A DNA stretch of 64,000 nt from Fodinibius sediminis (GTDB lineage: Bacteria; Bacteroidota; Rhodothermia; Balneolales; Balneolaceae), in NCBI RefSeq assembly GCF_900182555.1, contig NZ_FXTH01000006.1, positions 62,001 through 126,000 on the forward strand, in the 5' to 3' direction. This document shows, in pieces, positions 53,311 through 62,600 of this stretch. Position 1 is the first letter of the stretch, and every line of letters begins with the position of its first letter. The translations under genes were made by a program, and so were the position numbers. The notes under the pieces were generated by a model that was not told the origin of the DNA, ran no database searches, and saw nothing but the letters and a program-made list of their open reading frames with translations.

Positions 53311-53337
53311 TAAAGTTTTCAGTTTTTTTGCTGATAA
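53311..53337 (+). promoter_or_regulatory. Sigma-28-like promoter upstream of the histidine kinase
   Basis: TAAA, exactly 15 bases, then GCTGATAA: a single change from the TAAA-N15-GCCGATAA consensus. It lies about 145 bp before the kinase start codon. Confidence 0.75.
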
Positions 53338-53480
53338 CCAATAAAAGGCGGAACAATGGGACACAGTTCATGTTAAAGTTGTCTGCTCAATCTCTTGTTA
53401 AACAGCCGCATCTGGATTAAGAGGGCTGTACGGAGATCAGCATAGTTAACGCAGATGCATATTCTCCAAAATCAGGTTAT

Positions 53481-54416
53481 ATGGAAAAAGCAATAGAATC
53501 AGTACTCGAGGGCTCTCGGGAAGCAACCATCTTAAGCAATGCTGCCACAGGCGATATTGTCAGGTGCAACAGCGCAGCCCGGGAAAAGCTGGGGAGGTCA
53601 GACACCCAGTTGCGAGGGACAAGAGTGGATGATTATTTTCAAAATCAGCGGGTCATTGGCCATAATACCATCTGGCAATGTGACCATCAGCATTTCGAGG
53701 TTGAGGAAGAAGAAGTGGTGGTTTCGGGCCGACCCTATATAAAGTCGAGTTTTAAACCCATTGACAGGGATCATTACCTGGCTTTGCTGGAGATGCAGAA
53801 GCGCATGAACAAACTGATGGTTCATCGATTAAGCTCGCCGGTGAACGGAATTGCCGGTTACCTGGAACTTTTGCAGGGCCTGGATCTTTCGGATCGCCAG
53901 CGCAGGTATGCCGCCGAGATGGAAAAAGGAGTTGATGATTTGAAAAAGGTGCTGGACCAGCTCGAGGGACTGGCAAAGGATGTGAAAGCCCATTACTCCA
54001 TGATCGATCTAGAGGATTTTACAGTTGAATTGCTTTCGGCCTACCCTCGCAGGGAGCGAAAGCGGATAGAGGTCACGCTGGACGAAAATATAGATCAGTT
54101 CAGGAGTGACAGGGCACTGCTGGGCACCATGGTACGGGAACTGCTCGATAATGCCCTTGAATTTAGCACTTCGCCCGGTGATACTGTCGATCTTCAGTTT
54201 TCAAGTGACTACCGCATTTCAATAACAAACAGCGGCATACCCATTGCCGGATCTGAAATAGACCAAATTTTTTATCCCTTCTACTCGACGAAAGCCAGGG
54301 GCGTTGGGCTGGGACTTCCCCAATGCATGCTGTACGCCCGGGAAATGGGATATGACCTCGTCCTTTCCCGGAATTCCGCCATCCGTGGCATTACCTTTGA
54401 ATTGCGCATGGGGTAA
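53481..54416 (+). CDS. PAS-domain sensor histidine kinase in the flagellar island
   Basis: A 311-aa soluble kinase without membrane helices. A PAS-like domain spans about residues 1-95. The H-box is LMVHRLSSPVNGIAGYLELL (His115), the N-box ELLDNALEF (Asn224), and the ATP-lid glycines are RGVGLGLPQ. This is the layout of FlrB/AtoS-type kinases that pair with sigma-54-dependent regulators, but no response regulator lies nearby. It has a good sigma-28-type promoter, so it may be made late, together with flagellin. Partner unknown. Confidence 0.8.
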   Translation: MEKAIESVLEGSREATILSNAATGDIVRCNSAAREKLGRSDTQLRGTRVDDYFQNQRVIGHNTIWQCDHQHFEVEEEEVVVSGRPYIKSSFKPIDRDHYLALLEMQKRMNKLMVHRLSSPVNGIAGYLELLQGLDLSDRQRRYAAEMEKGVDDLKKVLDQLEGLAKDVKAHYSMIDLEDFTVELLSAYPRRERKRIEVTLDENIDQFRSDRALLGTMVRELLDNALEFSTSPGDTVDLQFSSDYRISITNSGIPIAGSEIDQIFYPFYSTKARGVGLGLPQCMLYAREMGYDLVLSRNSAIRGITFELRMG

Positions 54417-54840
54417 CCCTTGCGGATACGCTGAATGAACGAACATCCTAATAGGGCATGCGACGGCCCCGCATTGCCGTAGGCAGCGTATATTCTGCTG
54501 TTAATGGTATTTATTTATACACATCTATTCTTCTCCTGGCTCAACCTGGCTTTTCTTGTTAGTTAAACAGCTGTTTGCCGGGTGGACCCGCGACTGCTTG
54601 GGGCGCTTCCCGATCTTCCCTGAAATCATCGCAGCAACCGTCTTTCCATATTTGCCAGAGTGATACAGCAGTTCACTGCTTCACAGCATGATCCCCACTT
54701 TTTTTATTTGTCGATCAGCCTTGTTCAGGACCGGCAGGAAGAAAAAAAATAAAAAAAATTTAAGCTCCCCTGAGATTGCATCGATAAGTAATTCAAGAGC
54801 GTGAAACTCATGCTAATTTTTAACAAAAAAGGAGAATACT
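54417..54840. other. Intergenic region upstream of flagellin
   Basis: About 420 bp with no gene visible. Only the sigma-28-like promoter near its end and an AGGAG ribosome-binding site before 54841 can be recognised. I see no clear terminator for the kinase gene. Confidence 0.6.
54761..54787 (+). promoter_or_regulatory. Sigma-28-like promoter of the flagellin gene
   Basis: TAAG, exactly 15 bases, then ATCGATAA, close to TAAA-N15-GCCGATAA. It gives a leader of about 45 bases with an AGGAG ribosome-binding site. Confidence 0.75.
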
Positions 54841-55665
54841 ATGTCTTTTGGAGATATAAACAGAGTAAATACGAATATACAGGCGCTCAATGCCCGGTAT
54901 TCATTAAATAAAATCAACAGCCAGCTGGGCGACAATCAGCTCAAGCTGTCAACCGGCCTGCGCATTAACAAGGCCGAGGATGATGCGGCCGGCTTTTCCA
55001 TCGCTTCCAAGCTTTCAAGCCGTCTGGAGGGTATGGAGCAGGCGCAGCGGAATATCGGGGATGCCAAGGCCATGCTTGATGTTGCGGAGTCCGGCATGAA
55101 CTCAATTATGGATACGTTGATAGACATGAAATCCAAGGCGGTACAGGGTGCTTCCGACACGGTGGGCTCCGAAGAGCGAGGCTACATCCAGGATCAGATC
55201 AATCAGCTGGCGGCCGAAATTGACAAAATTGCAAACGGTACGGAGTTCCAGGGCAAGACGCTGCTGGATGGTACATTTGCAACTACGGGCCTTTCGTTCC
55301 AGGTTGGAGAAGGCAATGGCGATACCATGGAAGTTACAATTGCATCGCAAACCGGGGCTCCTACGTTGGGCGGCGCTACCCAGGGAGACTTCTCTTCGGC
55401 CATTACCGCAATTGATTCGGCAATTTCAAGCCTGGCGGGCGAGTTCAACCAAATTGGTATTGACCAGAATTCCCTGTCCATCAAACAGGATAACCTGGCG
55501 CAGCAGATCAATAGTAATGAATCGGCCCGAAGCCGCATTCAGGATGCTGACTTTGCCAAGCTGCAAAGCGAATCCGTCAAGCTGCAGATTATGCAGCAGA
55601 CGGCCACATCTGCATTTGCGCAGGCCAATGCCGGTCCCCAGACTGTGCTCAATTTCCTGGGCTAA
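54841..55665 (+). CDS. fliC: Flagellin
   Basis: A 274-aa filament protein made almost only of the conserved D0/D1 ends. The N-terminus has VNTNIQALNARYSLNKINSQLGDNQLKLSTGLRINKAEDDAAGFSIA and the C-terminus has ADFAKLQSESVKLQIMQQTATSAFAQANAGPQTVLNFLG. The central part is only about 60 residues and has several Ser/Thr that could be glycosylated. It has its own sigma-28-like promoter and a strong terminator. It is the only flagellin gene in the window. Confidence 0.96.
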   Translation: MSFGDINRVNTNIQALNARYSLNKINSQLGDNQLKLSTGLRINKAEDDAAGFSIASKLSSRLEGMEQAQRNIGDAKAMLDVAESGMNSIMDTLIDMKSKAVQGASDTVGSEERGYIQDQINQLAAEIDKIANGTEFQGKTLLDGTFATTGLSFQVGEGNGDTMEVTIASQTGAPTLGGATQGDFSSAITAIDSAISSLAGEFNQIGIDQNSLSIKQDNLAQQINSNESARSRIQDADFAKLQSESVKLQIMQQTATSAFAQANAGPQTVLNFLG

Positions 55666-55696
55666 ATCGTGTGATGCGTTATCTTTTAAGGGCGGT

Positions 55697-55730
55697 AAAA
55701 AGGGAGGCAACGAGAGTTGCCTCCCTTTTT
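55697..55730 (+). terminator. Rho-independent terminator after flagellin
   Basis: A 15-bp perfect stem (AAAAAGGGAGGCAAC / GTTGCCTCCCTTTTT) with a GAGA loop; the stem runs into a T run. Strong, and it separates flagellin from the fliS unit. Confidence 0.92.
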
Positions 55731-55791
55731 CATTTTCAGGTTATCCCAGGACGGTGGCAGACACTGCCAGCAGAATGGCCTGAAAAAATAT

Positions 55792-55818
55792 TTAAGTCTT
55801 CCATTTCAGTGCCGATAA
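55792..55818 (+). promoter_or_regulatory. Sigma-28-like promoter upstream of fliS
   Basis: TTAA, 15 bases, then GCCGATAA, a perfect -10 match to the sigma-28 consensus. It probably drives fliS-fliD-fliT-flgM. Confidence 0.78.
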
Positions 55819-55851
55819 CAGAAAAAAAGAGATGGAAACCAATGGAATAAC

Positions 55852-56196
55852 ATGATGGAAAATCCACAGATAAAATACCAGCGACAGGCCATAAAAAACG
55901 CTTCTCCAACGGAGCTTATAAGCAAGTTGTATGATTTTGCCATTCAGGCGTGTTATCAGGAAGACGGCGAGCGGCTTAACCGAGTGCTGGAAACGCTTAT
56001 CCAGTCGCTGAATTATGACTATGAAATTGCAGGTGAACTATACGGCCTTTACGAATACTGCCAGCGACTGGCCCGTCAGAAAGAATTTGACGAAGTACGG
56101 GAGCTGCTGGAGCCTATCCGTGAGGCCTGGGAGGAAAGTGTTGTAAAGGATAAACAGGAAACGGTTAACCAGGGGGGAAGAGGCTTTGTGGTATGA
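55852..56196 (+). CDS. fliS: Flagellin chaperone FliS
   Basis: A 114-aa helical protein with the FliS N-terminus (YQRQAIKNASPTELISKLYDFAIQAC) and following helices (LIQSLNYDYEIAGELYGLYEYCQRL). FliS binds the flagellin C-terminus to stop early polymerisation. Its stop overlaps the fliD start as ATGA. Confidence 0.92.
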   Translation: MMENPQIKYQRQAIKNASPTELISKLYDFAIQACYQEDGERLNRVLETLIQSLNYDYEIAGELYGLYEYCQRLARQKEFDEVRELLEPIREAWEESVVKDKQETVNQGGRGFVV

Positions 56197-57563
56197 TTTC
56201 AACGAATACGCTTTTTCAAAATCCTTATGAAAGCTCTATCCAGCAGCTGCTGCGGATAGAGGGCATGAAGAAGGAGCAGCTGCTGGATCAGCAGGACTTC
56301 CTGCAGGACCAGATGACCGCTATTTCTGGTATCGACAGCAAGCTGTCGTCGCTGAATTCGGTACTGGAATCCTTTATCACTTCCCCCGGCGAGCAAGTGG
56401 CTCCGCTTGCCGGTCGTTCAACCAATCCGGATGCCATCGATATTGTATCCACCTCCGGGATGAGTGGTCCCGGTAATTTTACCGTGAACGTAAATCAGCT
56501 GGCCAAGCGAGATATCATGCTTTCCGATGAGGTATCTGCGACCGGTACGGATTACAATACCGGGGGCAGCGGATCCTTTGATATTGCAACCGCCAGTGGG
56601 CAGAGTGCCACCATTTCGGTAGATACCACGGGACTGAACAATCAGGAAGTCATGGAGGCTGTTGCAGCGGAGGTCAACAACCAGCTTGGTGATTTTATAA
56701 GCGCTTCCGTTATAAAGCCCCAGAGCGGGACGGCGCGTCTCTCTTTTAAAAGTGCAGAGACCGGAAAAGCCCACCGTATCAGTATCTCGAATCAGCAGGG
56801 GGATCTCGCGGCCATGAGCTTCGCCAATCATTATACAGCCGATGAGCTGAATGCCAAATTTACCATGGACGGGGTCAATTTTGAGCGGTCATCCAATCTA
56901 ATCGATGATGCGGTGGAGGGATTAACCTTTGAACTGCAGAAAGAAACGGCTGCGACGGAATCTATTGAAGTTACCCGTGATACTGAAGGCGCAAAAGAAA
57001 ATATTGAGGACTTCATTGATAAATTCAACCAGGTGAACAGCCTGATCCGTGAAAAAACGTTCCTGGATGGAGAATCGGGCAACCGGGGGCTGTTACAGGG
57101 TGAGCGGGGAATTCGGAACCTGAGCCTGACGTTGCGCAGAGAGGCTATTCTTCCGGTCAATAGCATGGACGGCTCTTCCCTTCAAAGCCTCAACGACATC
57201 GGCATCGAATTGGCACAGGACGGCACGATGTCGATAGAGGACAGCGATAAACTGACCGAGGCCCTGAACAATAATTCCGGTGAGGTCGCGCAGCTCTTCT
57301 CAGCCGATGATGGAATTGCAGCCTCATTGAAACAGCAGATCGATCGCCATGTCGAGATTGATGGGAATATTTTTGACAGTATCACAGACAGCATGGATCG
57401 CAAGATCGACCGCCTGGATGAGCGTATCCAGCGGGAAGAGGATTATCTCGTTCGCAAGGAAGAGCAGCTGCGAGCGGAATTCAATGAGCTGAACCAGGTT
57501 ATCAATCAGGGGCAGAACCAGTTTAACAGTATCTTGAATTTTCGGTCGGGCATGAGCTTTTAG
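56193..57563 (+). CDS. fliD: Filament cap protein FliD (HAP2)
   Basis: A 456-aa protein with the FliD N-terminal domain (YESSIQQLLRIEGMKKEQLLDQQDFLQDQMTAISGIDSKLSSL, GPGNFTVNVNQLAKRDIMLSDE) and a C-terminal coiled-coil domain (DRKIDRLDERIQREEDYLVRKEEQLRAEFNELNQVINQGQNQFNSIL). It caps the filament and folds flagellin into place. Confidence 0.94.
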   Translation: MISTNTLFQNPYESSIQQLLRIEGMKKEQLLDQQDFLQDQMTAISGIDSKLSSLNSVLESFITSPGEQVAPLAGRSTNPDAIDIVSTSGMSGPGNFTVNVNQLAKRDIMLSDEVSATGTDYNTGGSGSFDIATASGQSATISVDTTGLNNQEVMEAVAAEVNNQLGDFISASVIKPQSGTARLSFKSAETGKAHRISISNQQGDLAAMSFANHYTADELNAKFTMDGVNFERSSNLIDDAVEGLTFELQKETAATESIEVTRDTEGAKENIEDFIDKFNQVNSLIREKTFLDGESGNRGLLQGERGIRNLSLTLRREAILPVNSMDGSSLQSLNDIGIELAQDGTMSIEDSDKLTEALNNNSGEVAQLFSADDGIAASLKQQIDRHVEIDGNIFDSITDSMDRKIDRLDERIQREEDYLVRKEEQLRAEFNELNQVINQGQNQFNSILNFRSGMSF

Positions 57564-57608
57564 GTGAGTGTATTGTGAAGAAACGGAAGAATTTGTACTA
57601 TAAATGAT

Positions 57609-57980
57609 ATGCAGAAAAGATGCAGGAAGATTCTGGATCTGGGACAGGCAATTTTAGAGGAAGTGCAATGCCCGGATCCTTCTATTGAAGCCGTACGCAG
57701 CTTGTATGACGATCGCGGCCGTGAAATAGCGGCACTGGAAGCTGATATGCCGCATGCAGCAGATGAAATTTCCGAGAAAGAGCGGAACGCCTGCCGTGTA
57801 CTTTTCGATCGGATGGCCCGACTGGAAAAAAGACTGAATGAGAAGCTCGGACAGTGGAAAGAGCAGAAAAGGCAGGACCTGGAGTCATTGCATGATCACC
57901 AGGAGGCCGCCTCCCGCTATTCGGATCATGCTGATTATGAGGGTGGCCGACGTAATATTATTGATTTTAAATTAGGCTGA
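57609..57980 (+). CDS. fliT: FliT-like flagellar chaperone
   Basis: A 123-aa, strongly helical, charged protein directly after fliD, where fliT usually lies. Helices such as IEAVRSLYDDRGREIAALEADM and ARLEKRLNEKLGQWKEQKRQDLESLHDHQEAASRY resemble the FliT fold, in which the helices bind FliD. Sequence identity to known FliT is low, so position carries the call. It is followed 4 bp later by the FlgM-like gene. Confidence 0.6.
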   Translation: MQKRCRKILDLGQAILEEVQCPDPSIEAVRSLYDDRGREIAALEADMPHAADEISEKERNACRVLFDRMARLEKRLNEKLGQWKEQKRQDLESLHDHQEAASRYSDHADYEGGRRNIIDFKLG

Positions 57981-57984
57981 TCAG

Positions 57985-58455
57985 ATGACGATTAATAAGA
58001 TCAACGGAAATAACATTCCTGAAAAAAATATCGGCAAATCCCGGCAGTCCGGAGGTGCGAAGGAAAGTGCTTTTGAAGGGGCTCCCAAAGCCGGCGCGCA
58101 CCGCCGGTCGATCAGTGACAAGTTTACCCTTTCGGAGATCGATTTCAAGGGGGATGCAGCTTTTGCCAAAAAGGAACTTGAAAAATTGGACAACCGCTCC
58201 TTTGAGGCTTTGCGCAAGATCAAGGCCCGGATAGAGAGGGGGGAGTACAACAGCAGCGAGGTCCATAAGAAGATAGGAGCACTTGTTGAACAAGATTTGA
58301 ACGCTATAGAACATGTGCTGGCCACTCCTTCAGAAGCCGGGACGGCAGCGGAGGAGACTTCCCTTTCTGAAGGCTACCGGCGCTACCTGATTGAAAATCC
58401 CAAGGTGATCAGCCGGGTAGCTGAGCAGATTGCCGCTGATTTAAAACGGCTGTAA
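57985..58455 (+). CDS. flgM: FlgM-like anti-sigma-28 factor
   Basis: A 156-aa protein with the FlgM-type start (MTINKINGNNIPEKN), a serine-marked segment (DKFTLSEIDFKGD) and then RSFEALRKIKARIERGEYNSSEVHKKIGALVEQDL, like the conserved RxEKVxxLKxxIxxGxY..D..KIA..L of FlgM. FlgM binds sigma-28 until the hook is complete and then is exported. It is about 60 residues longer than enterobacterial FlgM at the C-terminus. It sits last in the sigma-28-driven fliS unit. Confidence 0.7.
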   Translation: MTINKINGNNIPEKNIGKSRQSGGAKESAFEGAPKAGAHRRSISDKFTLSEIDFKGDAAFAKKELEKLDNRSFEALRKIKARIERGEYNSSEVHKKIGALVEQDLNAIEHVLATPSEAGTAAEETSLSEGYRRYLIENPKVISRVAEQIAADLKRL

Positions 58456-58590
58456 GTGACCCTGGTAAGTAACGATGGGGATCAGGTTTTTGCCTTTTTC
58501 AGGTGAGGAAAATCGGAAAAATGTTCGCTGTTTGAGGGCAGAGTAGGCGTTTGGCTCCCTTCTTTTCAAGATGAATGCCACCTGTTTCAA

Positions 58591-59586
58591 CTACCTATTC
58601 TCCACCATCTTCTTGAGAAGGGCATCCATGACCAGTGCTTCAAATTTTTCTATTGTCTCATTATCCGGCACCCGGTAGACATCCCGGACTGCGACCTTGC
58701 CGCTATCAAAGGCAGGTAAGTCGGATTGCCGTTGTACTTCAGCATGATCCTGCAGAAAATTGATACCATATGCTTCTTTAAGCCAATACAGATCCTCCAG
58801 GTGGTTGCTGTAGATAACGGACTGTACCCATTCCCGGAGTTGGGGAGCATGAGTGAAAGAGGGACGCATCTGCTGAATAAGCCCCAGGTGATTCTTAAAC
58901 CGGTCCTCATACTCCTGATAAAGGTGATGCTGAATTTTTTCCAGCAGCAGCATTTGTTCTATGGAGAGCGAGCTATTGCTGTCTCCGTCCGGCTTGTTTA
59001 GCCGATGATAATTCAGGCCTATTGCTTCGCATAGTGTTTGACATGAATCCATCTCTTTCTGGTACGCTATGACTTCCACCTCAAAAAAAGTTTTCCATGC
59101 CTCAATGACCGTTCTAAACTTGTTTTTCCAGCTTACGGGGTTGCAAACAAAAGATCGCGCCTTAATCATCTGTTGCTGAATGGATTTAAAATAATCAGCT
59201 GGATTTCGAATGAATACATAAACCCTGATATCAGAAAAAAAGGTGCTCAGATAAGTGTAGATATTTTCAATGTACTGTTTATTATCGATAAACAGGTATT
59301 CGGTTGAAAAAATCTGTTTGCTATAGTTGGAGGTCAGGTCTTTCTCAAGGGTGTTAAAATAAATTGTGTTTCTTCTTTTCAGCAGGCTTTTATCGACATG
59401 TTTGAACTGCCTTGGCCAATCTTCCTCATTGCTTTTGGTGGCGAAGAAAAAATGATGATGGTTTGATAAATTTCCCGGATAGATAAATCCCTGCCGGGCC
59501 AGGTTCTTGCGATTGGCGTGGAATGTGTTCTGAATAGAGGTGGTCCCTGTTTTGTAAGATCCGATATGCAGGTACAGTGTTTTCAT
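58591..59586 (-). CDS. Sulfotransferase-family protein
   Basis: A 331-aa soluble protein with the 5'-phosphosulfate-binding loop LYLHIGSYKTGTTSIQN at the N-terminus and a 3'-phosphate-binding-like segment YVFIRNPADYFKSIQQQM around residue 130. These are the two PAPS sites of the sulfotransferase superfamily. It transfers sulfate from PAPS to a carbohydrate or protein acceptor; the acceptor is unknown. It starts 30 bp after the giant TPR/OGT/FkbM gene, on the same strand, so the two probably form one unit. Converges with flgM. Confidence 0.82.
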   Translation of the reverse strand: MKTLYLHIGSYKTGTTSIQNTFHANRKNLARQGFIYPGNLSNHHHFFFATKSNEEDWPRQFKHVDKSLLKRRNTIYFNTLEKDLTSNYSKQIFSTEYLFIDNKQYIENIYTYLSTFFSDIRVYVFIRNPADYFKSIQQQMIKARSFVCNPVSWKNKFRTVIEAWKTFFEVEVIAYQKEMDSCQTLCEAIGLNYHRLNKPDGDSNSSLSIEQMLLLEKIQHHLYQEYEDRFKNHLGLIQQMRPSFTHAPQLREWVQSVIYSNHLEDLYWLKEAYGINFLQDHAEVQRQSDLPAFDSGKVAVRDVYRVPDNETIEKFEALVMDALLKKMVENR

Positions 59587-59616
59587 ATAGGGCTCCCGGT
59601 ATGCTATTCTTGTAAT

Positions 59617-62600
59617 TCAGGACGTTAACAGTTTTTTATTTACATACTTGACTGTCCCAATGCCCCAGAGTTTCTGTACGTCTGCTGCATAAAGCTGAAA
59701 TCCGGATAATAGCCGGTCAATCTCTCGCCTCTCATCTTCTGAATGGTATTCAAGCATAACCACCTTTGTAGCTGCCAACAGATCCTTGAGGCCTCTGAGG
59801 ATAGCAACTTCTGCTCCTTCCGTATCGATTTTCAGTACATCTATATGAGTGACTCCTTTTTCTAAAACGGCTGCTCCTGAATGTCTTACACTTACATCAA
59901 CCTTGCTCCCACCCTTGATTGGATGTGAAGTACTGCTCTGCCCGGTATTGATGGGGTGCTGGGATAATGCTATCGTTCCGTCACTGTCACCCAGGGCTAT
60001 ATAATTCCTGGTAACATTATGAAGGTCCTGTGTGTTGAGTTCCAGCAGGGGAGTTACTTGTGGATTAGGTTCAAAACAATGGATAACGGCATTTTTATTC
60101 CACTGGCTGGCGTAGATTGCAAAGGCTCCGACATTTGCCCCTATATCAATGATGACTCCATTATCTTTAATACTGAGTCCTTCCGGTAGGGCGTACTCGT
60201 CATCTTCAAAAATGTTTTTGAGCCGGAATACTTCTTTTTCAGGAATCCTGATAGTAACGGAAGCGGTATCCCCGCCATTGTTAAAGTTTACCTTGACATT
60301 TATAATTTCAGAGGGAACACGATAATCGCTGTTGGCTGTTGCTGAATCAGCGGTTTTTTCTTTCAATGGATCCCAGAACCAGCGATTATGATCCGTATCC
60401 AGGGCCGGGTCGTTCAGATTGTTCTTCCTCAGCCGGATTGTTGCCCGGGTGATTGTCAACGTTTCCGGGTTGTCCTCGAGGGCCTCAAGCATTTGAAGGG
60501 TTTGCTTTCCACCCAGGTAGCCGGTCGGCTCTCTCAGCAGAACCCACGCCTCGGCAATGCGCACTGTCAGCCACTGGGAGAATGTGGTTTCTATTTCTGC
60601 CTGGTCCTGGTCTGGCAGTGGAAGGAAAAAGGGCAGATGGACATCCAGCAGTGTGCTGTCCTCGGTATCCATCCTTTCCATCAGGTCGTCCATTATTTCA
60701 ACGGCCTGATTTCGTTTGCCCAGTTGCGCCATGACCCGGGCCAGGGTTAGTGCCACAGCCGGGGTTGTGTTACCTTCGTTGTAGAGCTTGACAAGCTTAC
60801 GCGCCGCGGCAAGCATGAGGCTCCCTTTCTGTGAGGCGGCGGTCGGCCTGGTCTCGCTGTCGATCTCAATCTGCTCGGCAGTACTAAGCAGGTTCAAAGC
60901 ATGTGCATATTCCCCCTGTTGATTGGGGGCAAGTTGCTGCTCCCAGTGATCAAGCAGTCCGGTAGTCCATGGGAATGCGCCCAGCAACTCTTTCCAGGAC
61001 GTTTCTACGGCTTCTTCGCCTGGGGTATCTTTCTTATAAATCCAGCCCTCCTGCTCAAGCTGTTGCCTCTTTTCCAAAGGTACTGCGACAAGATTCATCA
61101 GGTAGGGATCCACCTTCTCTCCCGCTTCATGATCAGCAAGCAGGGATAACCCCGGGATATATTCGAAGAGTTCATAGTTGAGGGAATGAATGCTCTGATG
61201 GAGGTCTCTGAGACTTTCAGCTCCCTGTCCCAGCGAAAGCAGAAGGAGGGGGCGGTCGGCTTCCAGCAGCTGTTGGCCGCCCTGCAGGGCTTCGGTTTCC
61301 ATGCCGTTAATATCCAGTTTGACAAGATCCACCGCCGGCTGGCCTGCAAAGGTCCACCAGGCATCGAGGGTTGTCAGGGACACCCCTTCGTCTCCTTCTT
61401 CGTCAATGGCATTCAGCTCGGGCGTGTGTGCATGGTGCAGCATCGCCGGGCCGGTTTCTGCACCAAGTCCTCGCCTGTTTACCTCCAGCTGGTCAAAGTT
61501 ATTTACCAGTTTGCTTTTTTCGAGGTAAGAAGCCGTTTCGGAAGCCGGTTCAAAGGCGTAGACGGCTCCTGTGTCGCCTGCAATTTTTGCCATCGGGAGG
61601 GCATAGGCTCCAAATCCCGCACCGGCATCCACTACCCGCATGCCGGGCTGCAGGTAATCCCGGATGAAATCCAGTTCCGGCTCGAACCACTGCTCCTGTT
61701 CCAGCAGTACGTATGGAGTCAACAGTTCAAGGTCTGGTGGTGTACAAACCGTCACACCATCCTTGGTTTCTATCTTAAACACTTCAGGCCGATCATCATT
61801 ATCTTCCTTGTTGGGAGTAATGCTATTTTTGATTCCTTGATCTGTTGATATCGAATTCATGTTACTGTTCCAAGCTTTTGTTTCGTGATCTGTTGTGATT
61901 TGCTGCTGTTTCACCACATCGGCCTCCACAGACTTGTCACTTTCCTTATGTTCGGTTTTATTCGTCGCTTCCTCTACTTTAGTCAGTGCTGCGTATTCAT
62001 TAATTTCTTGCTCCGACAGTGTTTCTACATCAATGTGGGCCTGCCAATTCTCGATATTATTTTCATATCCATCGACCCACTGTCTCCACATTTCCCGTAA
62101 TGCAATGGAAAGGTGAGCTCCGAATCGCCGGCCGTTGCAAAGAGGTGCGTTCTCAACTTGCTCTCGCATCGACTGGCGAAGCCTTGTCAAATGTTTTTGG
62201 TCCTTTGCCAAATTAACGGCAGTTTCGACATACTCATCCCAGGAATCCGTAACCCAATCAGCGAAACCCGCATTCGTCAAATGGGTGGCGGAGTGGCGTC
62301 CCGCAAAGGTGGGCCCCGGTTTGGTTACCACCGGCACTCCCATATACAGGGCCTCACAGGTCGTAAGTCCCCCGGAATAGGGCCAGGGATCAAGGGCGAT
62401 ATCAACCTGGTTGTAGTGGGACAGATGATCCTTGTGATTCGATTCTCCCCGGAAGGTCACCCGGTCTGCAGCTATGCCCGCCGATTCCAGGGGTTTGATA
62501 ATTCTTTCCCGGAGTGTCTTGGTTTCGTACTGCTTGCTTTTTAGCAGCAGTCGGCTGCGGGGCACGCTTTTCATGATGCTTGCCCAGCGCCCCAGGATAT

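Larger units (their letters stand above)
53065..53480. other. Divergent regulatory region between flgB and the histidine kinase
   Basis: About 415 bp with no gene. It carries the sigma-54-like promoter for flgB on the minus strand and the sigma-28-like promoter for the kinase on the plus strand. A CTCTC-TAT-GAGAG palindrome lies at 53106-53118, overlapping the downstream side of the sigma-54 element. Confidence 0.6.
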
